Shown here one piece after another: positions 11,077 through 22,630 of a DNA stretch of 64,000 nt. The notes below the pieces were generated by a model, which saw nothing but the letters and a program-made list of their open reading frames with translations, searched no databases and was not told where the DNA came from. Within the stretch, counting starts at the first letter, position 1. The number at the start of each line of letters is the position of its first letter. This stretch comes from Clavaria fumosa (Eukaryota > Basidiomycota > Agaricomycetes > Agaricales > Clavariaceae): assembly GCA_951802425.1 (NCBI GenBank), contig OX637802.1, positions 806,001-870,000 of the forward strand, written 5' to 3'. The position numbers and the translations under genes are program-made.

Positions 11077-13028
11077 TCACAGGCCCCCGTCCAAAACACC
11101 CCGAACGTCGTCCACTGGACTGAGGTCAGTAAGGAACGGGCACAAGTCCGTCAGCTCCGTATCGTGTGGATCGTTGAACCACGACGATACTGGCACGGCA
11201 TTGTTGGGATGGAAAATGTATGACGCCGGAGAGTTATCAAGTATGATCGTGTCAGTCATAGGCCGACCTAACTGTGACAAATCCTGAAATGGAAGAGGAA
11301 AGATTACAATCGAGATCGGCGAGCAAGAAGACGAAGAAGTCACCTTCACATAGTTTCCCTTGTGATTGTAACAACTTTCCCTGAACAGGCGATGGGAGAC
11401 TACATGATGGACATCCAGTTTGTCCAGAACAGGATCCGCATACTAAGTTTGTCGCCCGTTACTTTATTTCGCAAGGTTAAATTCGATCAGATCCTCACCT
11501 TGCTTAAACTAGCCGTAAATACTACCACTTCGTAGATCTCACCCATCCTCTTCAAGAAATTGTCGACGCCAGGACGTTTGATCACGTAAACGTTATGCCA
11601 ATGGTATTCTATTTCGACTGGGACCACGTAATCTGCTTGCTGTATAGACTATGCAAACATGAGTAACATGACCGCAACCGAGCACGCGCAAGACTCACCT
11701 TGAAGCTGCTATGCACGAGCGTCTCGTCAAGATCGAGCACAAGGCATTTGCGACCAACGTGATGCGGTGCGATTGGCGGCAGTAACGGCCGTGGGACACC
11801 ATCCTATAAATAAGCTAAGAGATACGGCCGCGCGAAAAATGGACACAACACTGACCGGTCCGATGGGGATGCCCACTCCACCGTTCATCAGTAGACGCTC
11901 ATCATCGTCCTCGACGTCCTCTACGGCTCCATCTTCTTCGTCTGTGTAAGTTGTAACATCGCTGTCGTCATCACGAGCGGTCAGCCCAAGTGTATGAGAA
12001 TGAGGATCGCCTGTCGATCCGGGAGGCTGCACGCCCCCACTGGTGATCCCTTTCAGATCTTCCGGGGGCGGGTGCGCGGGCGGAATCCCTTGTTTCGTGG
12101 CGGGCGGTGCGATGGCGTCGTGGTCTTCCGTGGTCGCGAGGGGAATGATGACAGGGGGAACGGTAAACGGGGATAGCACCGTCTGTGAGTCAGCTGTCTG
12201 CTGGGCGTCCTTAGCAGGAGCCTCGTCTTTTGGTGTCGGCAGAGACGGAGTGGCGATCGGCTCACGGGCAGCGCCGTTGGCATCCAGCTTGGCGTTGTCG
12301 GCCTCGTTCTGTTTTTCTCCCTGGGTTGTTTCCTTGGGTTTGGGCTCTAATGTGCTGACGCCTTCGTCCAAAGTGACGGCCTCAGCAGGGTGGGCTCTTG
12401 ATGGTCGCAAACAGGGCACAAACTTGCGGACGAGCTTGGACAGGAACGAGCGCTTCTTCGTGACGTTGGGGATCTTCTGCTTGCCGCTGCCCTCGGGAGT
12501 CGCTGGGCGCTTCTCGGATGGACCTTCGGATGATGAGGACAGGTTGTGAGCCTTGCGCTTGGAGGAGCGCATTTGGAAGGGTGTTTGATTGTGTGACGTT
12601 GTCAGGGTGGTAGAGACTGAGCCCTTATTGTCTCGCTCGATCTCGTCCGTGACAGTCGCAGACTCCGCGGCTTCCGCCTTGTCTGCGCGGAACGATGGCG
12701 GAGGCGCCTTTTGGGAGTGGGAGATAGTGGATTCACTAGGCGCTGGACCGGCGCTTCTCGCTTGGACAGCGTTGTCTCCGGCAGTCGCCCCGGGCACAAG
12801 GAAATTGTCGTCGACGTTGCGGGGCGAGACGTCCGTCGTCGTCATCACAGCAGTCTCCGTCTGTTCTTCAGCTCGTACGGCATCATTGTGGGGGGGAGGG
12901 TGCAGCGCGGCGCCATCGTCGCTGATGTCCACGGCCGTCACCTTTTGCGCAGCTGCAGGCTCGGGCGTAAGGACAACGGTGCCGGGATCGGGTGAGGGTG
13001 AATAGTCGGTGGATGGTTCTGAGAGCAT
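11077..13028 (-). CDS. PSR1: FCP1-homology (SCP/PSR/NEM1-type) serine/threonine phosphatase
   Basis: Five exons: 11856-13028, 11699-11803, 11499-11648, 11344-11442 and 11077-11283, encoding 577 residues; introns are 50-60 nt. The catalytic half starts after residue 391. It carries the HAD-type DLDET signature at about 415-419 within [17 protein letters not shown], then [17 protein letters not shown] and [18 protein letters not shown], the order seen in SCP-type phosphatases. The first 390 residues are disordered and rich in Ala, Pro, Ser and acidic residues, as in yeast Psr1/Psr2, which act at the plasma membrane in salt and general stress signalling. No Met-Gly-Cys acylation site is visible at the chosen start. 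An alternative upstream start near 13254 needs a doubtful 37-nt intron. The family is certain; the PSR1 orthology is likely but not proven. Confidence 0.88.
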
Positions 13029-13446
13029 GGTCAAGAGCGCAGTCGAGGCCCAAAGAGAGCAATGGAGGTAGCGTCGGGGAGGAGGAAGGGTGAACGCAAC
13101 CAGAAGCGGTGGGACGCAGGATTTTGCCTGCAGGTTGAGATGAGAGATTATGTAATCTTCTCACAGTGAGAGCGCGGTTTGGGCCTGGTCGATGTGGTCG
13201 ATGTGCAGGGTCGATGGGATCGTCGTGGAGGTTCTTGCGTGTAGTAGTCATGGTGGTCCTGGTCGTTGTCGTTGTCGGGATCAGTGATGACAGTGAAATA
13301 TATATTGTGCACTGGCAAGCACTGCTGTCCCGGGTCACAAGATTAATTTACATTTGCATCGCTTCTAAGTGTCCTGTTTTCCATGATGCGTACTGACTAG
13401 GCAAATAGATGTGGAAGAAAAATGCGAAGAGCCAGTCCACAGCGCG
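13029..13446. other. Phosphatase promoter and GH16 3' flank
   Basis: This 418-bp region holds the upstream part of the phosphatase gene and the 3' end of the first GH16 gene. A short in-frame extension of the phosphatase could start near 13254 if a 37-nt intron were spliced, which I judge unlikely. From about 13433 the sequence begins to match the region next to 16514, marking one edge of a duplicated segment. Confidence 0.4.
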
Positions 13447-14673
13447 TTATAATGACGGAACATAGATGCGCAGGGCATTGATCTCCCAGAACGCCTTTGC
13501 AAATGCTGACGGATTATTATCCACATCTATAAACCACTGTCAATCCTTGATCAATTTGCATAGGTGGTGTACGACTCACAGTCCGTGCAAGTACCGGGGC
13601 AGCCGGACGTTGAGTAGAGATTTCCAGCCCAATCGCCCTGCACAACCAGTCAGTCAATCTAAACATTTGTACCGTAAATGTCCAACTCACGCAGAACGTC
13701 AGATCAAACACGATCCGATGGTCGTTAAAGTGCTCATCGTAAGAACAGTGGAACGGATCAGTGGGAAAGTCTGCGTCCGGCGTCCCAAACGTCTCTGGTG
13801 TAGCTGTCAAAGCTAGAGTCCCGTCCCGAACCTGCGGAGGGACCTGCGGGTCGTTCCTCGACCAGAACCAGACGCTCATCCCGTAGTCACGCGCCTTGCG
13901 CATGACGTACCACCCGCCGCCACCGGTATTGAACGGCGCCCCAAACGAGCCTGGTGCTGCGGTGAAGGCCGTGCCGCACCCTTGATTGAAGTTAGCGGCC
14001 GCATCACAGTTGGTGCTAGTGATTGTCCCGGTCTGCGTTCGCTGTGCAGGCATCGTGCAGTTCGGAGAGGTGTGCAGGGACGCCGTATTCCGCGTTTCCA
14101 TGTTGACCCCTTCGTTCGAAGAATCAGGGCCAGAAGATGCAAAGACTAAAAAGATATGACGCACCTTCAATGATATCTACTTCACCGCCGTTCGGCCATG
14201 GACCTGCACGGCTGAGGGTCCAGAATGCGGGCCAAGTCGCGCAACCCTCGGGCATGTGTTGCAGGTCGAGCACCACGAGAAACTCATTCCACGCTTCTGT
14301 AGAGACGATACGCACACTATCCCGTCCGCGATCGCCAGGCTGAACGACACGTTTGGAGTCGGCAGCCATGATGAATTTGTTATCGGAGGCTAGCGGGAGA
14401 AGATGGGGAAAGAAGCGAGGATCGAGTATAAGGAGCCATTCAAAGGCAATTTGGACACGAAGCGAATAACGAACCAAATGTCAGGTTGGTCTTGAGAGCC
14501 CGGCCCAAATTGACGTAGTTGACGCGCCCATGGGTTGGGTCGTCCAATGTCTCCCAAGTAAAGGTCTTCAAGAAACTGCGTCCCCTGATGTTTCTAGCGA
14601 GATTCCACTGAATATGGGCGAGGCAGACAGGAAAGGTGAGGAATGCAGCAACGACAGCGTAAGCTTTTCGCAT
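13447..14673 (-). CDS. Secreted GH16 endo-1,3(4)-beta-glucanase, copy a
   Basis: Five exons: 14475-14673, 14165-14389, 13691-14109, 13580-13637 and 13447-13526, giving 326 residues. There is a signal peptide (KAYAVVAAFLTFPVCLA). The GH16 catalytic motif is NGGEVDIIEG, with E136 as nucleophile, D138 and E141 as acid/base by family convention. Other family landmarks follow in order: HMPEGCATWPAFW, FGAPFNTGGGGWYVM, GMSVWFWSR and GDWAGN. The C-terminus is FAKAFWEINALRIYVPSL. These enzymes hydrolyse beta-1,3/1,4-glucans of fungal or plant walls outside the cell. A close paralogue lies at 16531-17793, so this is one half of a tandem duplication. Confidence 0.93.
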
Positions 14674-15221
14674 AGCAGAGAGTGAACAACGTAGTGAGAA
14701 AGGAGTGTAGGGGGTGAGGGAGTGGAGATTATGCTCGGCGGCTGACGATGCAGGCAGAACGTTGGGATTGAAATGAGACCAAGTCGTTCATGTCCCATCT
14801 CGACTATAAAAAGGTGAGTAAAAGTTCCACTTCTGGCGTGGCGTTTGAGCGAATTGGTCCCGAGTCGGCTCCTCAGTGGAGCATCGAAAGTTCCCCTGTA
14901 ACTTGTAAAAAAAGGCTCGGTGAAATTGTTGTGCAGGGTCGTTGCTCGCCTTGGCCTTACCTTGTTGCCTTATATGAGCCATTAGCCCCTGTCCATCCCC
15001 GACCATGCTGCTTTTGCTGATGAGTGAGCGTCTGGGTTGCGTTGACTACCCCGTCTCAAGGTCAACCCAAATACCTCCGCCGGGATCGAAGGCGCTTACA
15101 AGCCTCGGTCAAATTGAATTTGGACCGCCACTTACGCCCAGCACGCCCTTTATATCGATTCGCGCCGGCGCTCTGTGCACTGCCCAATCTCGCCTGGTGG
15201 GAACCACCGAAGTGTAGATCG
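14674..15221. other. Duplicated divergent promoter region, copy a
   Basis: This is the region upstream of GH16 copy a and of a protease relic. From about 15110 to 15221 it is clearly similar to the segment just before the intact protease at 18237; both share the block around GCCCAGCACGC and the ending GTGTAGATCGCGATGTCCC. No gene is visible in it. Confidence 0.55.
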
Positions 15222-15380
15222 CGATGTCCCCTCCAGAGAGAGTGTGTGTCTTGGCGCATACCTCCGCGCATTCTCGGGGGACTCCCGCTACTGCGCCCCG
15301 TTTGTGCCCCGTGATGCGCAGTCATTCCACGAGGCGACGACGGCGCTATCTTCAATCCCGGATATGCGGTACAGTTGAGC
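15222..15380 (+). pseudogene. Truncated 5' copy of the aspartic protease gene
   Basis: The start ATGTCCCC and the following 150 bp align with exon 1 of the protease at 18237-18401: both have CTTGGCGC, a shared TTCTCGGGG, and CAGTCATTCCACGA against CAATCATTCCACGA, ending at ATATGCGGTA against ATACGCGGTA. The reading frame is disrupted by small gaps, and nothing of the catalytic domain follows. It is the broken end of the duplicated GH16-protease segment. Upstream promoter similarity supports this rather than chance resemblance. Confidence 0.75.
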
Positions 15381-16530
15381 ACTCCATAATATCACCTCAA
15401 AATGTATACGCGTAACGTATCAAATGGTCTGCAGGAAAATGTACAAAGATTGGCATAATGAGCAACATATTGGGCCGGAGGAAGGGGACTTGAATGAGCA
15501 TACTGGACAAATAAGCTTAACAAGATGTATTGAAATGAATGGGTCTGTTCTCATAATCTGACGAGTTAGTGAGGAGAGATAGCGTTTGCAAGAAAATATC
15601 TTGATGGAGAAGCCAAAGGAACTGCTTCAGGGGGTGGAGAAATTTGGCCCTCCTTCTACCACATCACCTATGTGGATCACACCTGCTCTGCTCCCCTGTT
15701 CACCACAACTTGCAAAAAAATAACACTCTTTGTAATTTTTTATTTTGCCAACCACCACCATCATTGTGGTGGAAGGGACAGGATGGGGTACAGTAATATT
15801 AACTGTGAGTTGATCATTATTGTGGGGGGAAGGGGAAAAGAATGAGGGAGTGGTACAATGTTGAAGTCCAACATTTATACTATAATCATGTGCAAATGTG
15901 GGGATGCCATCCCCAAGCCTGCCAAAAGGTTCTAAGACCATATCTTTCACAACCGTCAGGCTTACAACGCCAACAGTCACATCCTCTCCCAGGTCCACTG
16001 TGCCCACTCCCTGTCATCTCCTGAGCAGCACAAAAGGGCTTTAGCCAGAGCAAATTCCTTGAACCCTCAGAAGAATTCACAGCAAAGGGTGACCCTATAA
16101 GCCTCCTTCCAGGCCTTGATTTAAATGACCACACACCCCACTTCTCCGAACCTCCAGATCCACCATAAAGAGTATGATCATACCTGTCCTAACCACACAC
16201 ATGTACATCTCCTTCTAAACCAAAGCAAGGTCATACAGCTGCTGTTGCAGGATATAAATGCTGATACAACAACCAAATCAAGTGATTAACCTACTTCTGG
16301 GGTGAAAAACACAAAAACAAAATTGTGGTGCATGCCAATTCAACTTTGCACATGTGTCATAACAAAATTCATTGGGACTTCAAATAAAATAAAGAACTAA
16401 ACGTAGCACAAGACAGTTAGGACAACAAGGCAGAAGAAGTCAAAAACGAGTCAAAAAAATTTAGCAAGTTAACCAAGCCACTTGTGAGACACACTTGTGA
16501 GACACACTTGTGAGAGTCCACGGCACGTTA
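15381..16530. other. AT-richer unique segment between the duplicated units
   Basis: This 1.15-kb stretch has no counterpart in the second copy. It is AT-rich compared with flanking genes and contains no ORF I recognise; the longest open frames look non-coding. It ends with a 13-bp tandem repeat (CTTGTGAGACACA) at about 16481-16515, directly before the second GH16 unit resumes. It may be an inserted non-autonomous element or a breakpoint filler. Confidence 0.4.
16481..16515. repeat. Short 13-bp tandem repeat at duplication edge
   Basis: Two full copies and one partial copy of CTTGTGAGACACA in direct array, lying exactly at the border where similarity between the two GH16 units restarts. Confidence 0.8.
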
Positions 16531-17793
16531 TCATGATGGTAAATAGATGCGCAGGGCATTGATCTCCCAGAATGCCTGCGAAAATGCTGACGGATTATTA
16601 TCCACATCTATAGACCACTGTCAACTTTTGATCAATCTTATAAAGGTGTACAACTCACAGTCCGTGCAAGTACCAGGGCAGCCGGACGTTGAGTAGACAT
16701 TCCCAGCCCAATCGCCCTGCACAACCAGTCAGTCAGTCCAAACAGTACAGTAAATGTCCAACTCACGCAGAATGTCAAGTCAAACACGATCCGATGGTCG
16801 TTAAAGTGCTCATCGTAAGAACAGTGGAACGGATCAGTGGGAAAGTCTGCGTCCGGCGTCCCAAACATCTCTGGTATCAAGGGCAAAGTCCCGTCCTGAA
16901 CTTCGAAAGGGACCGTCTGATCGTCTCTCGACCAGAACCACACACTAATCCCGTAGTCACGCGTTCTGCGCATGACGTACCACCCGCCGCCGGCAGCATT
17001 GAACGGCGCCCCAAACGACTCGGGTGCTGCAGTGAAGGCCGTGCCGCACCCCTGGTTGAAGTTAACGGCCGCGTCGCAGTTGGTGCTAGTGGCCATCCCC
17101 GTCTGTATCCGCTGTTCAGGCATCATGCAGTTCGAAGTGGTGTGCAGGGACGCCAAATTCTGGGTGTTCAGGTTGACCCCTTCGTTAGAAGAATCAGGGC
17201 CAGAAGATGCAAAGACTAAAAAGATATGACGCACCTTCAATAATATCTATTTCACCACCATTAGGCCATGGACCCGCACGGCTGAGGGTCCAGAATGCGG
17301 GCCAGGTCGCGCAACCCTCGGGCATGTGTTGCAGGTCGAGCACCACGAGAAACTCATCCCACGCCTCGTTGGAGATGATACGCACGCTATCCCGTCCGCG
17401 ATCGCCAGGCTGAACAAAATGTTCAGAGTCGGCAGCCATAACGAATGTGTCAGCAAAGGCTAGCGGGAGAAGAAGCGAGGTTCGAGTATAAGGAGTCATT
17501 CAAAGGCAAGTTAGACATGAAGCGAAAAACGAACCATATGTCATGTTGGTCTCGAGAGCGCGGGCCTGACTAACGAAGTTGACGCGCCCATGGGTTGGGT
17601 CGTCGAATGTCTCCCAAGTGAAGGCGTCCAAGAAAGTGCTTCCCGTGATGGTTCTGGCGAGATTCCACTGACCATTGTCGAGATTCCACTGACCATTGGC
17701 GAGATACCACTGATCATTGGCGGAATTCCACTGAACATGGGCCAAACAGACAGGAAATGTAAGGAATGCAGCAATGACAGCGTAACCTCGCAT
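16531..17793 (-). CDS. Secreted GH16 endo-1,3(4)-beta-glucanase, copy b
   Basis: Five exons: 17535-17793, 17235-17459, 16767-17179, 16659-16716 and 16531-16607, giving 343 residues with the same intron positions and phases as copy a. The catalytic motif is NGGEIDIIEG (E156, D158, E161). It has the same signal peptide type (GYAVIAAFLTFPVCLA). It differs from copy a mainly by an in-frame expansion after the signal peptide: four 7-residue units of the form QWxLANG, against a single QWNLARN in copy a. Intact frame, splice sites and catalytic residues suggest a working enzyme. It is divergent from the intact protease at 18237. Confidence 0.93.
17655..17745 (-). repeat. Coding 21-bp minisatellite in GH16 copy b
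   Basis: About four 21-bp units, each containing GATTCCACTGACCATTGG-like sequence on the plus strand, encode repeated QWNL(A/D)NG heptapeptides just after the signal peptide. Copy a has one unit only. Confidence 0.85.
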
Positions 17794-18236
17794 AGCGTTA
17801 GGAACGAGGTGGTGGGAATGAAGGAGTGCCCCAGGGCAGGCAGCGCCCAAGCGTTGATGTCCATCTACAGCAATGTCACCACTTCTGGCATGGTGTTTGA
17901 GACCCGTTTCCCACAATGGATCTCTTCAACCACAAAGTAGAATCGTTTGATATTTTTCCACAGTAGCAGTCTCTGTTGCATAAAGACTTATAATCTCAAA
18001 TATTAGAACATTTAACGCAAAATTGAGTGAGAAATTCGAATTTGAATGGTTTGATGAATAAGCCATCCATGCAAACATTGCCATTAAGCCCCTATCACAC
18101 CGCGCGCCTCGCTCCCATCAGTCAATTTGAAATCGGACCGCTACTTATGCCCAGCACGCTCTTTTCATCGATTCGCGCTGGCGCTCTCTGCACTGCCCAA
18201 CCTCGCCTGGTGCGAACCGCCGACGTGTAGATCGCG
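17794..18236. promoter_or_regulatory. Divergent promoter region of GH16 copy b and the aspartic protease
   Basis: About 440 bp separate the two start codons. The half next to the protease is duplicated at 15110-15221. No defined operator or TATA element stands out. Confidence 0.4.
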
Positions 18237-20124
18237 ATGTCCCCCCTGATACTGCGCCTTGGCGCTTACCTCCTTGCAGCACTTTTCATTCTCGGGGCGT
18301 TAGGGTCCCCGCTAGTGTCCCCCAATGATGTGCAATCATTCCACGAAGCGCCTCCAACGGTCAATGGCGTTTCGAGCCACATCTTTGACCCCAAATACGC
18401 GGTAAGTGCTTGCCACCAGACCCACTCTCCCACTCCCATGTCTCATCACGAAAACCACAGCAAACAGAGCTCCGACGGATTATCGCGAAATATGCAGACG
18501 CCTCACGTATCCTGAAAGGAGTCAAGTTCGACCCTGATCAGCTGGTCGTAATCGACGACTCAGAGACCTTGCTTCCAGGGCCTGGTACCAAAACGCAGGC
18601 AGGTTCAAGCCAGAGCGACGCCACTGCTGCTGCGCAGCACGCCGACACCAACCTCCCTCCACTCGATATACCCCCGACAGGGACGGCTGTCCTGCCGCTC
18701 ACCGACTTTGTCTCCAGCGGGATGGACCTCCTCTACTACGGCCCGCTCCGCTTCGGCGCGGCACGCCAGCCGCTCACCGTCGACATCGACACGGGCTCCG
18801 CGGACCTGTGGATTCCCGTGGGCTGCCCGGACTGCGAGAATGAGCAGCTCGATGCGTACGCCAGCGACACGTACGCCGACTCGGGTAGACGGTTCGCAGT
18901 GTCCTACGTCTGTTCGCCTTTCTCGCTCATGCCAAATGACTGAAACCTGTCTGCAGGGCACGGGAGACGTCTCAGGTACTGTAGCCTCGGACGCCGTCAC
19001 CCTTGGCAGCCTCAGAATCTCCAAGCAGGCCTTCGGCGCCGTCTCCGAGGTCTCCTCTGAGTTCAATTCTTACCCCAATTCAGGCCTCCTCGGCCTCGCC
19101 TTCGGCGCTATTGCGCAGTCCGGGCAGCCTACGTTCTTTGAGCGTCTGCTGGAGGAGAAGCAGCTTGCAGCACCGCTGTTCAGCGTGCACTTGACGCGGA
19201 ATAAAGAGTCCGGCGGTGCGGTGTGCTTTGGGTGCTTTGACTCCAGCAAGGCGACCGGGCCGGTCAGCTGGCTTCCGGTCAAATCCAAGGTGTTCCGCTT
19301 CTCGGATTTAGACGCGCTGTTTTTTTTAACTGCCTTTCGTCAGACATATTGGACTGTGCAGATGGATGGGCTAGCGACTAACTCTATAGCTGTATCCACG
19401 AGCGGACTTATCGCCGTACGACTTCACTCATTCTTGCGCGTGATTTCCTCAATAACAACATTTACGACAGGCCATAGACACGGGGACCACGTTGATCTAC
19501 GTCCCCGACCGCTGGGCCTCAGAATTTTACAATGCGGTATGCGCTGTGTCACCATATCTACCAGGGATACATTGCCTAATGTTGTGCGTCTCTCAGATGC
19601 CGGGTGCGAAGCCTGCCCCCCGCTTCGGGCCCGAGTTCTTCACGTACCCCTGCGCCTCGGCGCTGACGCTCGCGCTCTCGTTCGGCAGGAAGCAGTTCGC
19701 GCTGGCCATGGACGACTTCAACCTCGGCAGGACGAGCGCCGGCTCCGAGTGAGCCTCTCATTGCTGTCCTTCTATCTCCTCAGGGGCTGCGCGCTTCGGC
19801 TGCCGTATTCTGACTGAGCTTCCTTTTGGTCACGACTTTGGAACAGCGAATGCGTCGGCGGCATCCTCGCCCTTGGCAACGGCTTCCCGCAGGATCTCGC
19901 CATCGTCGGTACGTGTCCCCCACCCAGACTTGCACTGGCTCTCACATCCTTTGGATGAACAAAAGGGGATGAGTTCCTTAAGTCATGTAAGCTCCCGTCT
20001 CGTGCCTTTCCTCCTGTACCCGGCTTGACCAACGTATTTTGTAGGGTACAGCACATTTGACTATGGTAGTGATGGTGTGGCCCGCGTAGGATTTTCGCCC
20101 AGCATCAATAACCAGGGCCAATAG
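18237..20124 (+). CDS. Secreted pepsin-like aspartic protease (family A1)
   Basis: Nine exons: 18237-18401, 18461-18907, 18957-19289, 19344-19415, 19471-19536, 19597-19748, 19847-19908, 19966-19986 and 20045-20124, giving 465 residues. It has a signal peptide (LGAYLLAALFILGALG), a propeptide, and the two catalytic Asp motifs, VDIDTGSADLW (DTG at about 165-167) and AIDTGTTLIYV (DTG at about 342-344). YGTGDVSG matches the family flap region, and the C-terminus is FDYGSDGVARVGFSP. Exon 8 is only 21 nt. Such enzymes are secreted and act at acid pH on extracellular protein. A truncated copy of the 5' end lies at 15222. It is convergent with the dioxygenase gene. Confidence 0.93.
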
Positions 20125-20394
20125 AATCGATTTGTGGGTCCGCAAGTAGCTCGTCTGAACTTGAGAGCCAAGAATGGAAATCGGCACCATAGATTCGTTA
20201 GTCAGGTCATAGGTCCAGCTTGGCGCAGTCTTCATTCCACCGTGACAAAATCTAGATCGGGAAGGAAAAGAAATGATAGTTACAGTTACAGTTTGAGAGG
20301 TAGCGAACAAGCAAATTCTTCGAGGGCAGCGCCGTAGATTCAAGTAATAGATTGACCGATTGAATCTTCTTTCCCTAAGCCACACGCACGCTTA

Positions 20395-21233
20395 CTACGC
20401 GCCTACGCCGATGTTTTGGAGGTACGTCGCGCGGTGGGGGTTGGCATCCGTCTCCGCGCTGCGATTGTGCGGGACCCACTTGGGCTCGTCCTTATTTGTG
20501 AAGGGGAGCAGAAAAGAAACGCCGTCAGACTGAGAGGCCCCAAACAGCGGCACCACACCAAGGGAAGAGATGCGCACTTTGAACAGACGCAGAGCCTTGA
20601 TGTTGTCCGCCTCGTCGAGGGTGAAGCGGTGATAGATGCCTGCGGGGATCACGATAAAGTCGCCCGGATCGACCGCGAGGCGGATCCACGCATCGGTGGG
20701 CGACTCTGCCGTTGTGAGCAATGAGTATGTGAGGCGCTATTCAGACCTGGGACCCTCGAGGGTGCGTGGGGATGGGGCGCACCTCGCACGTCGAAAAACC
20801 CGCTGCCGGAGAGGATGTAGCGGATCTCCTCGTCTTCATGCATATGTCTTGCACACGAGCGTCAAAGACCCCGTCTCTGCGTCTGAATCGCAAAACGGGC
20901 ATGCGCACTCTTGGAAGAACCCTTTGATCTTCTCCTCGTACACCTGATTTCGCCACAGAAGGTTAGAACGCCCAGGGGCAAGCCAAGGCCCAGAGAAAGA
21001 GAGAGACGTACTGCGCCCATACCCTCCTTCGATACATCGATCGTGTCCCTGTTCTTGTACCCGCGCTCGCGCGCGATGGCGTCGACCTCGACCTCGTAAC
21101 CTGGGGCAACAGGGATGCGCCAGTGGTGTACGCCGAGCCCCTCGAGCCGCGCGGTGTCAACAGGCCGCGATGCCTGGCAATCATGCTGGAGGCGCTGGTC
21201 ACCTGGCTGGTTGTCGAAATAGTAGGCTCGCAT
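20395..21233 (-). CDS. ADI1: Acireductone dioxygenase (methionine salvage)
   Basis: Five exons: 21012-21233, 20909-20943, 20783-20847, 20578-20705 and 20395-20490, giving 181 residues, the usual family length. The cupin metal ligands are visible: H87 and H89 in [11 protein letters not shown]93, and H133 in [21 protein letters not shown] and [14 protein letters not shown] are also family landmarks. The enzyme oxidises acireductone to formate and the 2-keto precursor of methionine (iron form) in the cytosol. The N-terminus starts [14 protein letters not shown] as in other fungal members. Exon 5 joins through an 87-nt intron. Confidence 0.94.
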
Positions 21234-22630
21234 GATACTACTGCAGTTTCTTCGACGGTGAGATTCGGTCACGCGTCGTGAAAAAGGTATCAGTCGTGCG
21301 CGCCAAGCTCCGTGCGTATTTGATCCATATGTAAATACAAGGGATATTAGGTGTACAAGTAAGGGTTCAGTTGACTGTGTTTCTTTGGTTTAAATTTTTC
21401 TAATGCAAAATCGCAGCTCAGCGGAAGTTGTCGATGAACGACCTGTGAACAGCCTTTGTGATTGCTTGTAAGCGACGTTCAGCACACTACCTCTTGGTGC
21501 CTTTCAGACTGGCAACTGCTAGCTCCTGTCTCGCGCTTGTTCGGCACTCATGGACGGCGCATATCCGTGACCTCCTGGTTGCCACTGGGCCATAGGACAT
21601 TTTTCCAACTGCGTAGTCCGGCTATCTCTGTCTGGCCATCCTGGTTATCATGCTGAATTCAGGGCCCCAGAGGTAACTCTGCGTTGTCTGTCACCACTCA
21701 CTTCGGCACTGGTCAACTCATCGCTGTAGGCCCCGTTTGCTTTCTACAGCAAAGCGCTGCCTGAGGTCTCAGCACACGCCCCCACATCGTCCGGCAGTCT
21801 ACTTAGTCCACCCCCAGAAACTCGGTATCTGACTAGGTGCAAAAGACAAGTCCTCTCCGAAGCACCGGTGGCGTCGCCGTTGTCTCCCCGCTGCATCCAG
21901 TGGGGACTGAAGGTCCAGACGTTTGGGTCAGTCGAAAGTACGCGCATCCACATTCTTGGCATCACATGGTCGCGTTTGTCTCCTGAGAAGCAAGCATCTC
22001 GTCTACTTGGCAGAAAGTATGCACTCGAAGTCATGCAGCACTTTTGCGAGTCCGGATGTGTGGATTCGGCGACAAGGTGCATCAGGTAGACCACTCACTG
22101 ACACCACCGAGGAACCCTCGGCCCAGGATCGATGACCACTAGCCCCGCAGCCGCGGCGAAAATGGTTGTCAGGGATGATAATTTCTCATTGATGTCGAGT
22201 TTCTCTTCGCCCTCAGCTCATCCCTCTCCTCTGCTTACGTCTGCACGGCATTGAGTTGGATTTTTCATTTTTCATTGCAATGGTCGATCTGTGATCATCC
22301 GACGCTAAACATGAGACCGACCACCTTGTGGTGCATTCGTCGTCGACGGAGTGCCACCCACCCCCACCCTCCCGAAACCATAGTCGCAGAGGTTGCGTGT
22401 CCGCCATCATCGAGTAGGACCTAGATAGTGTCTGCAAAAGTTTTATGCTCTCAGTGGGCGTGCCAAAAGTGAAGTGGAAAAGAAGTGAGACAGGAGGGTG
22501 GCTTTACAGATACAAGTCAGACTTTGGCTGGCTCGGAACGGTGGGCAATTGTTACATACGATGCCAGAGCTACGATGACGAAAGCACAACGACAAAAGGA
22601 GCTTCATCCATGACAAGGTGGTCTCAACGA
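21234..22630. other. Intergenic region without a recognisable gene
   Basis: This 1.4-kb stretch lies between the dioxygenase start and the PHS1 stop. It contains the dioxygenase promoter and the PHS1 3' flank. The open frames in it are short, of mixed composition and lack any domain signature. I see no RNA gene or repeat in it. Confidence 0.4.

Noticed and set aside
12043..13005. Long plus-strand frames over the phosphatase N-terminus
   Set aside because: Antisense shadows of a biased Ala/Pro/Ser-rich region.
13029..13254. Upstream start for the phosphatase with a 37-nt intron
   Set aside because: The intron would be shorter than all others here and the branch site too close to the acceptor; kept only as an alternative.
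16481..16515. CRISPR-like short direct repeats
   Set aside because: Contiguous tandem repeat with no spacers, and the genome is eukaryotic.
21744..22094. Open frames on both strands between the dioxygenase and PHS1 genes
   Set aside because: No domain, no splice pattern, and composition like non-coding sequence.
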